Positions 12,972-20,842 are shown, numbered from the stretch's first letter. The stretch is 24,629 nucleotides of DNA from Candidatus Buchananbacteria bacterium RIFCSPLOWO2_02_FULL_46_11b (GCA_001817615.1 MHIR01000027.1:11969-36597); one strand, 5' to 3'. The notes: generated from the sequence alone by a model not told the origin. Numbers and translations are program-made.

Positions 12972-13154
12972 ATGTTTAAATTTTTGCAAAAAAAAGAACA
13001 AAAAGACCCGATTTGCGGCATGATTGCTGATAAAAATTTTATTTCAAAGCATGGCGAGAAATTTTGTTCCGAGGATTGCGTTAAGAAATACGAAGAGCAA
13101 AATCAAATTGCCGGCACTGACGGCAAAAAGAAAGGCGGTTGTTGCTGCCGTTAA
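12972..13154 (+). CDS. YHS-domain metal-binding mini protein, Cys-triplet tail
   Basis: The 60-aa protein starts MFKFLQKKEQ and then has a YHS core: DPICGMIADKNFISKHGEKF (C15), CSEDCVKKYEE (C32, C36). It ends GKKKGGCCCR. YHS domains occur alone or on copper ATPases and bind heavy metals, so this is a likely cytoplasmic copper-binding partner of the ATPase at 14702. The stop codon (13152-13154) and the third base of the final Arg codon lie inside a 72-bp copy of the lgt 3' end, so the present C terminus was set by a recombination junction. It is a paralogue of the gene at 7605. Confidence 0.85.
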   Translation: MFKFLQKKEQKDPICGMIADKNFISKHGEKFCSEDCVKKYEEQNQIAGTDGKKKGGCCCR

Positions 13155-13222
13155 TCAGCTTGATTTTTTTGCCAGCCGGGATAATCGGTATATTTTACAG
13201 GCGAAAGGCAAAGGCTGAATAA
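13151..13222 (+). pseudogene. 72-bp relic of a second lgt 3' end
   Basis: This stretch is a direct repeat of 14049-14120, the last 24 codons of lgt including the stop. It differs at only four positions (TTG/TTA, CCA/CCG, AAG/AAA, TAA/TAG). All are transitions and all are synonymous, so the fragment still encodes the same Lgt C terminus (LISLIFLPAGIIGIF...). The pattern implies that the two sequences diverged while both were functional genes, and the upstream copy then lost its 5' part at the junction with the YHS gene. Confidence 0.85.
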
Positions 13223-13226
13223 GTTT

Positions 13227-13291
13227 GAGATTGTGGAAGAATTCATTTATTTTACGCGAAGCAACGCTAAAAACCGTTGTTCTACATTCTA
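13227..13291. repeat. Dispersed intergenic element, copy B (uninterrupted)
   Basis: A 65-bp stretch whose left part matches 3756-3780 and whose right part matches 3927-3967, with only transitions between copies. It lies directly behind the lgt relic, in the 13223-13358 gap before the intact lgt. Confidence 0.65.
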
Positions 13292-13358
13292 AGTTCATGT
13301 TTTAATATCCGTATTTAATTTTTTAGTCCCGTTTAATTAATTTCAACGTTTTGATTTT

Positions 13359-14120
13359 ATGTATCCGGTCATTAGCTTCCGTCTTTTCGGCTATCCCGCG
13401 GTTTTTCATTTAGCGGGGATTTTTTACGCCCTGGCTTTCCTGGCCGGAGTTTTAGTTTGGTCCTGGCTGGCTAAAAAAGAAAGATTAGAATATAAAAAAG
13501 TCTGGGATTATGCTTTTGGCGGCGTTATTTTCGGCCTTGTCGGCGCGCGGTTGTTTTACATTTTAGAATTCAGATACCAGTTTGCCGATTTATGGGAAAT
13601 GGCGGCGATTTGGAACGGCGGATTGGTTTTTTACGGCGGTTTTATTTTTGCCGGCGCCTATTTAGTCATTCATTTGTATTTCAGCCAAAGAGCCAAGATT
13701 TGGCCTTGGTTAGACACGGCCATGATCGCCGCTTTGGCCGGCCACGCCGTCGGCCGGATTTCTTGCTTTTTAAACGGCGACAGTTTTGGCCAGCCCAGTA
13801 ATTTGCCTTGGGCGATAAAGCTGCCGGTTTTAGGCGATAATATTCCCCGCCATCCAACCCAGATTTACGAGCTGATGGCTTACGCCCTGATTTTTTTAAT
13901 ATTATTGCTTTTGCTTAAAAAACCCAGAAGAACCGGAGAAATTTTATTTATGGGAATCGCTTTACATTCCCTCGCCCGTTTTTTAGCGGAGTTTTTAAGA
14001 TATCATGAGGCGGCGGAACTTTTAATCAATAATTTTTCTTATGCTCAATTAATCAGCTTAATTTTTTTGCCGGCCGGGATAATCGGTATATTTTACAGGC
14101 GAAAGGCAAAAGCTGAATAG
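13359..14120 (+). CDS. lgt: Prolipoprotein diacylglyceryl transferase
   Basis: This integral-membrane enzyme moves a diacylglyceryl group from phosphatidylglycerol to the lipobox cysteine of prelipoproteins, the first step of lipoprotein maturation. The 253-aa protein has the family order: short N terminus (YPVISFRLFGYP), GGVIFGLVGARLFY, WNGGLVFYGG (86-94), the signature GHAVGRISCFLNGDSFG (128-144), RHPTQIYE (164-171), and closing helices with ARFLAEFLR. At the place of the E. coli catalytic His103 (FHGG) it has Tyr (FYGG), a variant I believe is common in other phyla. It stands between the YHS gene and the cupredoxin gene. Substrates would include the lipoprotein at 9711. Its last 72 bp are duplicated upstream. 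Confidence 0.95.
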   Translation: MYPVISFRLFGYPAVFHLAGIFYALAFLAGVLVWSWLAKKERLEYKKVWDYAFGGVIFGLVGARLFYILEFRYQFADLWEMAAIWNGGLVFYGGFIFAGAYLVIHLYFSQRAKIWPWLDTAMIAALAGHAVGRISCFLNGDSFGQPSNLPWAIKLPVLGDNIPRHPTQIYELMAYALIFLILLLLLKKPRRTGEILFMGIALHSLARFLAEFLRYHEAAELLINNFSYAQLISLIFLPAGIIGIFYRRKAKAE

Positions 14121-14195
14121 CTAGTTTATGTTTCAACGCCCCCGTTTGATTTTTTAGTTTTTTGAATTTGCTTTTTCCCGGTAATTGTTTCAGCC

Positions 14196-14224
14196 TTGTT
14201 GTTTATAAGAATAGTTGGTATACT
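14196..14224 (+). promoter_or_regulatory. Promoter of the cupredoxin-CopA unit
   Basis: TTGTTG (14196-14201) and TATACT (14219-14224) are 17 bases apart, with the ATG at 14255. No CsoR-type G-tract palindrome is visible here. TATACTATATA resembles half of the BlaI-type operator but lacks the second arm. Confidence 0.5.
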
Positions 14225-14254
14225 ATATAAGAGTTATTAAAATAATATAAATAT

Positions 14255-14623
14255 ATGACAATTATCGGAATTATTTTAATCTTAGCCGTTATCGGACTTT
14301 ACGCCTTTTGGATCTGGTATACTAAAAATCAGTCCGGCGTGAGCGCTAAAACCGAAGGCGAGATCCAAGTTTTTGATATTTTAGTCAAAGGGGTTTATTC
14401 ACCCGGCGTCATTGCGGCCAAGCTTGGAAAACCGATTAAAATTAATTTTAAACGGGACGAATCCGCTGAATGCTCGCGCTTTGTCAATTTTCCGGATTTT
14501 AAAATCAGAAAAGAATTGCCTGAAGGAAAAACAATAACAATTGAGCTGGCGCCGGACAAGAAAGGAGAGTTTGCTTTTGCCTGCGATATGGGCATGTATC
14601 AAGGCCGGTTAATCATCGGATAA
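14255..14623 (+). CDS. Membrane-anchored cupredoxin-like protein
   Basis: The 122-aa protein has one N-terminal membrane helix (about 2-22) and an external beta-sandwich. It reads EIQVFDILVKGVYSPGVIAAKLGKP, INFKRDESAECSRFVNFPDF (C73), then GKTITIELAPDKKGEFAFACDMGMYQGRLI (C110, M112, M114). This is the EfeO-type cupredoxin pattern in which a C...CxMxM set replaces the His/Cys/Met type 1 copper site, found near copper-exporting ATPases. It probably binds Cu outside the membrane, as a periplasmic-side acceptor for the ATPase encoded 78 bases downstream. Confidence 0.88.
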   Translation: MTIIGIILILAVIGLYAFWIWYTKNQSGVSAKTEGEIQVFDILVKGVYSPGVIAAKLGKPIKINFKRDESAECSRFVNFPDFKIRKELPEGKTITIELAPDKKGEFAFACDMGMYQGRLIIG

Positions 14624-14701
14624 ATAACAATAATAATGAAAAGGGCGTAAATATAATTATTAAAAGCGATGCCGTTTCAATTCAAGGGGAGATCGTTTAA
14701 T

Positions 14702-16888
14702 ATGACGGAAGAAAAAAAGATTGATAAAAAACAATATAATATCACGGGAATGCATTGCGCTTCTTGCGCTTTGACAATTGAAAACAATCTGGGCAGATTA
14801 AAAGGCGTTAAAAGCGCCAATGTCAATTTCGCCACTCAAAAAGCCACGGTTGAATACGACGGCGATGACGGCGGCGATCAAAAAATAATTCAAACGGTTA
14901 AAGAAGCCGGCTATGAAGCTTCTAGGGCAGAAGCCGAAGACGAGGCCGCGGATCATAATCAGAAAATCCGCGAGCAAGAGATTAAAAAAGAAAGAAACTT
15001 GTTTATTTTAAGCTTGGTTTTATCAATTCCGATCCTTACTTTAAGCATGATTTTGCGCGACCAAAGCAACGCCAGCAAAGTTATCCAGTCATTATTAGCG
15101 GGTATTGTTCAGTTTTACGCGGGCTGGCGTTTTTACCGGGGAATGTATTATGCCGCCAAAAATAAAACCGCCAACATGGATACCCTGATAGCGGTTGGCA
15201 CCAGCGCCGCTTATTTTTACAGTTTAGCCACGACGTATATAATGGCCGGTGAAGTTTTCTATGAAACGGCCGCCCTGCTTATAACGTTTGTTATTTTGGG
15301 CAAATGGCTGGAAGCCAGAGTCAAGGGCAAGGCCGGCGAGGCGATTAAGAAATTATTGGGCTTACAGGCTAAAACCGCGCGGATTATAAAAGAGGGAAAA
15401 GAAATTGATATTCCAATCAAAGAAGTTGAAATAGATGATATTGTAATGGTTCGGCCCGGCGAGAAAATTCCCGTTGACGGCAAGCTGGTTGAAGGATATT
15501 CCAGCGTTGATGAATCAATGATTTCCGGCGAAAGCATTCCGGTGGAAAAAAAGCCGGGTGATTTTGTGGTTGGCGCCACGATTAATAAAACCGGCAGTTT
15601 TAAATTTAAAACCACGAAGATTGGCAAAGACACGGTTTTGGCCCAGATTATCAAAGTGGTGGAAGACGCCCAGGCTTCAAAAGCGCCAATCCAGAAATTT
15701 GCCGACGCGATTTCCGCTTATTTCGTGCCAACCGTCGTCGCGATTGCTTTGATTACTTTTATTGTTTGGTATTTTTTTGTTTTATCGTCTTTCGTTGCGG
15801 CTTTGCTGGCTTTTACCGCCGTTTTGGTCATTGCCTGTCCTTGCGCCCTGGGACTGGCCACGCCCACGGCGATTATTGTCGGCACCGGCAAGGGAGCGGA
15901 AAATGGAATTTTAATCAAAGGCGGCGAAGCCTTGGAAATTGCCAATAAAATTCAAGCGGTTGTTTTTGACAAAACCGGGACTTTAACCAAAGGAGAACCG
16001 GAAGTTACTGATTTAATCAGTTATTCCGGATCCAAACAAGATTTGCTTAAGCTGGCGGCCAGCTTAGAGAAAAATTCCGAGCATCCTTTGGCCGAGTCTA
16101 TTGTCAATCAAGCGAAAAAAGATAAGCTTGAATTAATTGATCCGACCGGCTTTGAAGCCGTCGCCGGCCACGGGGTTAAAGGGAAGGTATTTGGCAAAAA
16201 TATTTTTGCCGGCAACGAAAAAATGATGGCTAAATTCAATATTTTGATTCCCGGCGAGATTAAGGAGAATAAAGATAAATTAGAAAATGAAGGCAAAACC
16301 GTGATGATTATCGCGGCTGATAAAAATATTTTAGGTTTAGTCGCGGTGGCCGATACGTTAAAAGAAAATTCAAAAGAAGCAATCCAGCGACTGCAAAAAA
16401 TGAAAATTAAAACCATTATGATGACCGGCGATAATAAGCGAACCGCCCAGGCGATTGCCAAGCAAGTTGGTCTGGAACAAATTTTAGCGGAAGTCTTGCC
16501 GGAAGATAAGGCTAATGAAATTAAAAAACTTCAGCAGCAGGGCTTAAAAGTGGCGATGGTTGGCGATGGAATTAACGATGCTCCGGCTTTAGCTCAAGCG
16601 GAATTAGGAATTGCCATGGGCCAAGGGACTGACATTGCCATTGAAACCGGCGGCATAATTTTAATCAAAGATGATTTAAGAGACGTCGTCAAGTCAATAA
16701 ATCTTAGCCGTCAGACTTTGAATAAAATTAAACAAAATATGTTTTGGGCTTTATTTTATAACAGCGTCGGTATTCCCATTGCCGCTTTTGGATTGTTGCG
16801 GGCCGAGTTTGCCGGTTTAGCCATGGCTTTAAGCAGTGTTTCCGTGGTCGCTAATTCTCTTCTGCTAAAACGTAGAAAATTAAAGTAA
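14702..16888 (+). CDS. copA: Cu(I)-type P1B heavy-metal-translocating ATPase
   Basis: Domains in order: an N-terminal HMA domain with GMHCASC (C19, C22 from this start), membrane helices, the actuator loop with SGES, the metal-binding CPC (379-381) in VIACPCALGLATPTA, the phosphorylation motif DKTGTLT (D423), the SEHPLAES motif, and the hinge GDGINDAPALAQAELGIAMG. The last two helices carry YNSVGIP and MALSSVSVV. CPC with YN and MxxSS is the signature of the Cu(I)/Ag(I) P1B-1 subgroup, so the reaction is ATP-driven export of monovalent copper. Start: AAGGGGAG lies about 10 bases before the ATG at 14702, so I prefer it (728 aa); an ATG at 14669 would add 11 residues. A terminator follows 50 bases after the stop. 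Confidence 0.95.
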   Translation: MTEEKKIDKKQYNITGMHCASCALTIENNLGRLKGVKSANVNFATQKATVEYDGDDGGDQKIIQTVKEAGYEASRAEAEDEAADHNQKIREQEIKKERNLFILSLVLSIPILTLSMILRDQSNASKVIQSLLAGIVQFYAGWRFYRGMYYAAKNKTANMDTLIAVGTSAAYFYSLATTYIMAGEVFYETAALLITFVILGKWLEARVKGKAGEAIKKLLGLQAKTARIIKEGKEIDIPIKEVEIDDIVMVRPGEKIPVDGKLVEGYSSVDESMISGESIPVEKKPGDFVVGATINKTGSFKFKTTKIGKDTVLAQIIKVVEDAQASKAPIQKFADAISAYFVPTVVAIALITFIVWYFFVLSSFVAALLAFTAVLVIACPCALGLATPTAIIVGTGKGAENGILIKGGEALEIANKIQAVVFDKTGTLTKGEPEVTDLISYSGSKQDLLKLAASLEKNSEHPLAESIVNQAKKDKLELIDPTGFEAVAGHGVKGKVFGKNIFAGNEKMMAKFNILIPGEIKENKDKLENEGKTVMIIAADKNILGLVAVADTLKENSKEAIQRLQKMKIKTIMMTGDNKRTAQAIAKQVGLEQILAEVLPEDKANEIKKLQQQGLKVAMVGDGINDAPALAQAELGIAMGQGTDIAIETGGIILIKDDLRDVVKSINLSRQTLNKIKQNMFWALFYNSVGIPIAAFGLLRAEFAGLAMALSSVSVVANSLLLKRRKLK

Positions 16889-16937
16889 TTTTAAAAATAT
16901 GCTGTAATAATTTCCGGGATTAGATACAATCAACATA

Positions 16938-16970
16938 GCGCTCCCTGTTTTCGGGTTGGAGCGTTTTTTT
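16938..16970 (+). terminator. Intrinsic terminator of copA
   Basis: CGCTCC (16939-16944) pairs with GGAGCG (16958-16963), an inner CCC/GGG can extend the pairing, and seven T follow (16964-16970). It marks the end of the copper module. Confidence 0.8.
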
Positions 16971-17056
16971 GTTAAGCTGATAAAGGCGGGTAAAAGTTGC
17001 TAAAAGCCGGCCGGAGCCGATAAATGATGTTTATTATTAATTAATTAACCAATATT

Positions 17057-18451
17057 ATGATTAATTCCGCCGCCAAAATTTTCCGTTACTTCCTCGTTTG
17101 TTTTATTTTGGGCGCCGGCCTGGCTTCGTTTTTTTTCATAAATATTTTTTGGCTTGGTTTTTTAATGTTGTTTTCAGTAATTTTGACTTTGATATTCTGG
17201 CGCCGGCGGTTTTGGCGCTATTTGTTTTTCGGCGGCCTGATTTTGGCTTTGGGCGTCTGGCGCTACCAATTAAGCCTGCCCCAAGCCGGAGCGCAAAATA
17301 TTTGGTCTTATAACGGCCAAAAAGCCCAGTTTGAAGCTCTGGTCGGTGCCGAACCGGATGTCAGAATTAATAAAGTTAAACTGACGGTTTTTGCCAAGCG
17401 GCTGACCGTTGACCGTTTACCGATAACCGTTCAAGGCAAGGTTTTAATCAACGCCAATTTATATCCGGAGTATGAATACGGCGACTGGCTCTCAATTGCT
17501 TGCCAGTTAAAAGCGCCCGAGCCGTTCAACGGCTTTGCCTATGACCGGTATCTGGCCAAAGACGATATTTATTCGGTCTGTTCCTTTCCTAAAATCAAAC
17601 TGATTAGCAAAAACAACGGCGACTGGCTGATGACTCAAATTTTTCGGTTTAAAAATAAATTATGGCTGATTATCAAAGCCAATCTGCCCGAACCCGAGGC
17701 CAGCTTATTTTTCGGCATTAATTTCGGCGCTCGCGGCGGCATTCCCCAGGAGCTTTCGGATAAATTCAGCGCCACCGGCACCAGCCATTTGGTGGCGATC
17801 TCGGGCATGAATATCACCATCATTGCCGGCGTTTTAATGAATCTTTTTTTGGCCTGCTATATTCCCCGCAAAAAAGCGTTTTGGCTGATTACCGTTGTTT
17901 TGATAATTTATTCGCTGATGATCGGCTTTCCGCCTTCGGCGGTGCGCTCGGCGATTATGGGCTGGCTGGTTGTTTTGGCCATGTACGTCGGCCGGCGCGA
18001 TAATTTTGTCAATGCTTTGATATTTTCGGCCAGCCTGATGATTGCCCTTAATCCGAAAATTTTGCGCGACGATGTCGGCTTTCAGCTTTCTTTTCTGGCG
18101 GTTTTGGGCTTGATTTATCTGGCGCCGTTTTTTGACAAAGCGCTTTTTCGGGTGACTTCGTTTTTGGGGCTTAAAGAATCCCTGCAGATGACTTTGGCCG
18201 CCCAGCTGGCCACCCTGCCCGTAATTATTTTTAATTTCGGCCGGCTTTCCTTAATCGCGCCGGCCGCCAATTTATTCGCCGTGCCGGCCATGATTTATCT
18301 GATGATCGCCGGTTTTTTGGCTTTGCTTTTCAGTCTGCTTATTCCGCCCTTGGCGCCGTATTTTTTCTGGCCGCTTTGGCTGGTTATGTCGTATTTGGTG
18401 AAAGTTATTGAAATTTTTGCTATAATTCCTTATGCGGCCTTGAATCTTTAA
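17057..18451 (+). CDS. comEC: ComEC/Rec2-family DNA-uptake channel, membrane part only
   Basis: The 464-aa polytopic membrane protein has two or three N-terminal helices (about 8-75), a soluble OB-like segment (about 85-180: AQFEALVGAEPDVRINKVKL, VQGKVLINANLYPEYEYGDWL), and then the competence domain. Its hallmark is FGARGGIPQELSDKFSATGT followed by SHLVAISGMNITIIAG, and later FPPSAVRSAIMGW and a DVGFQLSFLAVLGLIYL stretch. ComEC forms the inner-membrane pore for single-stranded DNA during natural transformation. It ends PYAALNL, just where full-length ComEC would continue into its final helix and metallo-beta-lactamase domain; that domain is encoded separately at 18609. The intervening 157 bases carry a word-repeat hairpin. 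Confidence 0.92.
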   Translation: MINSAAKIFRYFLVCFILGAGLASFFFINIFWLGFLMLFSVILTLIFWRRRFWRYLFFGGLILALGVWRYQLSLPQAGAQNIWSYNGQKAQFEALVGAEPDVRINKVKLTVFAKRLTVDRLPITVQGKVLINANLYPEYEYGDWLSIACQLKAPEPFNGFAYDRYLAKDDIYSVCSFPKIKLISKNNGDWLMTQIFRFKNKLWLIIKANLPEPEASLFFGINFGARGGIPQELSDKFSATGTSHLVAISGMNITIIAGVLMNLFLACYIPRKKAFWLITVVLIIYSLMIGFPPSAVRSAIMGWLVVLAMYVGRRDNFVNALIFSASLMIALNPKILRDDVGFQLSFLAVLGLIYLAPFFDKALFRVTSFLGLKESLQMTLAAQLATLPVIIFNFGRLSLIAPAANLFAVPAMIYLMIAGFLALLFSLLIPPLAPYFFWPLWLVMSYLVKVIEIFAIIPYAALNL

Positions 18452-18453
18452 TG

Positions 18454-18594
18454 AAAGTAAATTAAAAGTAAATTACGAGTAAATAAAATAAAAGTAAATA
18501 AAAAGTAAATTACGAATAAATTAATAGTAAATTAGAAGCTAACTATTAATTTACTTTTAATTTACTATTAACTCGCTTTTAATTTACTTTTTTT
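18454..18594. repeat. Intergenic word-repeat hairpin (AGTAAATTA words)
   Basis: At least five copies of AGTAAAT(TA) run along 18457-18534, and reverse-complement words (TAATTTACT) fill 18546-18590. Exact pairs include AATAGTAAATTA (18523-18534) with TAATTTACTATT (18559-18570), and AAAGTAAATTAAAAG (18454-18468) with CTTTTAATTTACTTT (18576-18590). It separates the two ComEC genes and could terminate transcription or link them. Confidence 0.75.
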
Positions 18595-18608
18595 GTGGGT
18601 ATGATTTT

Positions 18609-19499
18609 ATGATTTCAAATTCAAAAAAAATCATCCGCGTTTTTTACGGCGGCCTGGCCGCCGGCCTGGTCTTTTTGGCCGGGTTTTTGTTTTTCAGCCT
18701 GCCGTCCGGCCGGCTGGAATTGCATTTTTTGAATGTCGGCCAAGGGGACGCGCTTTTAATTCAGACGCCCGAGGGCTACAATATCTTAGTTGACGGCGGG
18801 CCGGACAATGCCGTGCTTTATGAATTGGGCAAATATCTGCCGTTTTATAACCGCCAGATTGATTTAATGGTTTTAACCCATCCTCATGCCGACCATCTGG
18901 CCGGGCTGGTGGAAATTTTAAAAAGACACCAAGTCAATAAAATTTTGACCACTGGCGTTTTTTATGGTTCCGCCGAATATGAAAAATGGCTGGCTTTAAT
19001 TAAGGAAAAAAATATTCCCGTTGAAATCGCAAACCATCAGGGAATCATGCCTTTAGGCGGGCAAGTCCATTTTTTTATTTTATTTCCCGAGATTAGCCTG
19101 GAAAATAAAAAAATTAAGAACGTGAACAACGCTTCAATCGTGGGCAAGCTGATTTACGGCAAATCCTCGGCGCTCTTATCGGGTGATTTTGAAGACGAGG
19201 AAGAATTAGTCGGTAAAGTTGATTTAACCGCCCAAATTTTAAAAGCCGGCCATCATGGCTCCGACAACGCCAATAGCCGGAAGTTTTTAGCCGCCGTTGG
19301 GCCAAAATACGCCGTGATTTCGGTGGGCGAAAATAAGTACGGCCACCCGAACCAGAAGACCGTGGAGAATTTTGAGGCCCTGGGGGCAAAAATTTTGCGC
19401 ACGGACCAGCCGGGAGGCATAAATTTTGTCTCTGACGGCCAAAAGTTCAGCCTGTCGCCAGTCAATCCGTATTGGGCTTGGTTATTTTCCGCCCCTTGA
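18609..19499 (+). CDS. ComEC-type metallo-beta-lactamase domain protein, membrane anchored
   Basis: The 296-aa protein has an N-terminal membrane helix (about 9-31) and then the C-terminal domain of ComEC as a stand-alone protein. It contains LHFLNVGQGDALLIQTPEG, VDGGPDN, the metal motif HPHADH (91-96), the LLSGDFEDEE strand, KAGHHGSDN, and SVGENKYGHPNQKT. This domain is thought to degrade the non-transported strand during DNA uptake. The motif set is complete, so catalysis is expected. It lies directly downstream of the channel gene, so the pair is a split ComEC. Its stop overlaps the -35 of the response-regulator promoter. Confidence 0.92.
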   Translation: MISNSKKIIRVFYGGLAAGLVFLAGFLFFSLPSGRLELHFLNVGQGDALLIQTPEGYNILVDGGPDNAVLYELGKYLPFYNRQIDLMVLTHPHADHLAGLVEILKRHQVNKILTTGVFYGSAEYEKWLALIKEKNIPVEIANHQGIMPLGGQVHFFILFPEISLENKKIKNVNNASIVGKLIYGKSSALLSGDFEDEEELVGKVDLTAQILKAGHHGSDNANSRKFLAAVGPKYAVISVGENKYGHPNQKTVENFEALGAKILRTDQPGGINFVSDGQKFSLSPVNPYWAWLFSAP

Positions 19500-19523
19500 A
19501 AAATGCGGGGAATTTGTTATAAT
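19496..19523 (+). promoter_or_regulatory. Promoter of the response-regulator gene
   Basis: TTGAAA (19496-19501) and a perfect TATAAT (19518-19523) are 16 bases apart. The -35 overlaps the preceding stop codon. The roughly 100-nt leader is filled by a word-repeat hairpin that ends 3 bases before the ATG. Confidence 0.65.
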
Positions 19524-19525
19524 GA

Positions 19526-19630
19526 GGTTGTTAGGTATTAGGTTGATAGGTTGTTTGTCGATAAATTAGTTCGTAAATATTGCCTAATAGCTAACAATCT
19601 ATCAACCTAATATCTAATAACCTAACCACC
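19526..19630 (+). repeat. Word-repeat hairpin in the response-regulator leader (TTAGGT words)
   Basis: The left arm GGTTGTTAGGTATTAGGTTGATAGGTTG (19526-19553; words TTAGGT, TAGGTTG) is mirrored by CAATCTATCAACCTAATATCTAATAACCTAAC (19595-19626). It sits between the -10 and the start codon at 19633, so folding could limit access of ribosomes to the start. Confidence 0.7.
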
Positions 19631-19632
19631 TA

Positions 19633-20010
19633 ATGTCCAACAATCTAACAGCAAAAATTCTATTAGTTGAAGACGACGAAACCTTAGTGGAAATGTATAT
19701 CATGAAATTCAAGGAAGAGAATCTTAATTTATTGGTGGCCAAAGAAGGCGAGGCCGGTTTGGCTCTGGCGCAAAAAGAATTACCCGGCTTAATTCTGTTA
19801 GATATTATGATGCCGAAGATGGACGGTTTTGCCGTTTTGACGGCGCTGAAGAAATCAGAAAAAACCAAGGAGATTCCGGTTTTAATGCTTTCCAATCTGG
19901 GACAGGAAGCCGATATTGCCAAAGGCAAAGCTTTGGGCGCGGCCGACTATATCGTCAAATCATCAATGACGCCGGCGGAACTCGTCGCCAAAATAAGAAC
20001 TTATTTATAA
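19633..20010 (+). CDS. Orphan response-regulator receiver protein
   Basis: The 125-aa protein is a CheY-like receiver domain with no output domain. The acidic pocket is E13/D14/D15 (LLVEDDE), the phosphoacceptor is D57 (LILLDIMMPKMDGF), the switch residue is S87 (LMLSN) and the invariant Lys is K109 (DYIVKS). It would accept phosphate from a sensor kinase and act by binding another protein. No kinase is encoded in this window. CPR genomes often have such stand-alone receivers, and some relate to type IV pili. Proximity to split ComEC is compatible with a pilus or competence link but does not prove it. No Shine-Dalgarno; translation starts at the edge of the leader hairpin. Confidence 0.93.
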   Translation: MSNNLTAKILLVEDDETLVEMYIMKFKEENLNLLVAKEGEAGLALAQKELPGLILLDIMMPKMDGFAVLTALKKSEKTKEIPVLMLSNLGQEADIAKGKALGAADYIVKSSMTPAELVAKIRTYL

Positions 20011-20084
20011 GTTGCCAAGTTGCCAAGTTGCCAAGTTGCTAAGTTGCTAAGTTTGCCGACTTAGTAATCTATCAACTTAGCAAC
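20011..20084. repeat. Five tandem 8-mers and an inverted copy (GTTGCCAA words)
   Basis: GTTGCCAA occurs three times, followed by GTTGCTAA twice, without gaps (20011-20050). GTTGCTAAGTT (20043-20053) is then mirrored by AACTTAGCAAC (20074-20084). It starts directly after the response-regulator stop and may end its transcript. Confidence 0.8.
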
Positions 20085-20119
20085 TAATCAATATTTATAA
20101 AACTAATTTAATAAAAATT

Positions 20120-20719
20120 ATGAATGACTTGCAAAAAGAAACAACCGTCGTTTTAGTTAAGCCGGATGGCGTAAAAAGAGGCTTGGCCGGCGAAGTGATC
20201 AGCCGCTTTGAAAAAATGGGCCTAAAAATCATTGCTTTAAAAATGGTTTGGGCGGACAAGGAAATGGCGGCTAAGCATTACCCGGAATCAAGAGCCGATT
20301 TAATGAAAGCTATCGGCGAAAAAACTTTGGCCACTTACGAGAAATACGGCCGGGATCCGAAAGAAGAATTCGGCGAATTAAGCGCGCAAAAAATCGGCCG
20401 GATGGTCAATAAATGGAATATTGATTTTATCACTTCCGGGCCGGTGGTGGCGATTTTGCTTGAAGGCGCTCACGCGATTGACAATGTCCGGGCTTTGGCC
20501 GGAAACACTTTGCCGGTTTTTGCCGCGCCCGGAACCATCAGAGGCGATTTTTCCATTGATTCGCCGGCTTTGGCCAATGCCAAACATCGGGCCGTGAGAA
20601 ATATTATCCATGCTTCAGGCAATCCGGAAGAAGCCAAATACGAGCGGCAGCTTTGGTTTAGAGAAGGGGAGGTTGTGGATAACTATAAGCGAACTGATGA
20701 AGAAATAATGTTTGAATAA
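20120..20719 (+). CDS. ndk: Nucleoside diphosphate kinase, enlarged form
   Basis: Ndk transfers the gamma phosphate of ATP to nucleoside diphosphates through a phosphohistidine. Conserved parts are KPDGVKRG (14-21), GPVVAILLEG (107-116), APGTIRGDF (136-144), and the active-site His in NIIHASGNPEEA (H164). The protein has 199 aa against about 140-155 in the usual family. The extra length is mainly an insertion of about 45 residues after HY (53-54), running through PESRADLMKAIGEKTLATYE and KEEFGELSAQKIGRMVNKW. There is also a C-terminal extension after LWF. The catalytic residues are intact, so activity is expected; the insertion may alter oligomer contacts or substrate access. A terminator follows. 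Confidence 0.95.
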   Translation: MNDLQKETTVVLVKPDGVKRGLAGEVISRFEKMGLKIIALKMVWADKEMAAKHYPESRADLMKAIGEKTLATYEKYGRDPKEEFGELSAQKIGRMVNKWNIDFITSGPVVAILLEGAHAIDNVRALAGNTLPVFAAPGTIRGDFSIDSPALANAKHRAVRNIIHASGNPEEAKYERQLWFREGEVVDNYKRTDEEIMFE

Positions 20720-20737
20720 AAAATAGATTAAAAATAT

Positions 20738-20768
20738 TAAAAAAATGGCTTTTTAAAGCCATTTTTTT
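20738..20768 (+). terminator. Intrinsic terminator of ndk
   Basis: TGGCTTT (20746-20752) pairs with AAAGCCA (20755-20761), flanked by an A run on the left and seven T on the right (20762-20768). Confidence 0.85.
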
Positions 20769-20813
20769 ATTTTATAAATAATCTTATAAAAGACAATAAA
20801 GGACAATAAGTAT

Positions 20814-20842
20814 TTGATAAAACCTTTTAGATATATTATAAT
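20814..20842 (+). promoter_or_regulatory. Candidate promoter in the AT-rich gap
   Basis: TTGATA (20814-20819), a 17-base spacer, and a perfect TATAAT (20837-20842). No gene follows for 280 bases, so either a leader or a non-coding transcript would result, or the match is a product of AT-richness. Confidence 0.35.

Noticed and set aside
14049..14120. lgt 3' end as an integrase attachment site (attL/attR) for the 898-bp segment
   Set aside because: The segment between the repeats holds only a short gap and lgt itself, with no recombinase; the mismatches indicate old allelic divergence, whereas a site-specific duplication would be identical at first.
15259..16461. Minus-strand open frames of 75-131 codons inside copA
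   Set aside because: They run antisense to a fully conserved ATPase and have compositions typical of antisense frames; no start signals were found.
20011..20050. Five tandem 8-mers considered as a CRISPR array
   Set aside because: No unique spacers, unit length far too short, no cas genes; it fits the word-repeat hairpins instead.
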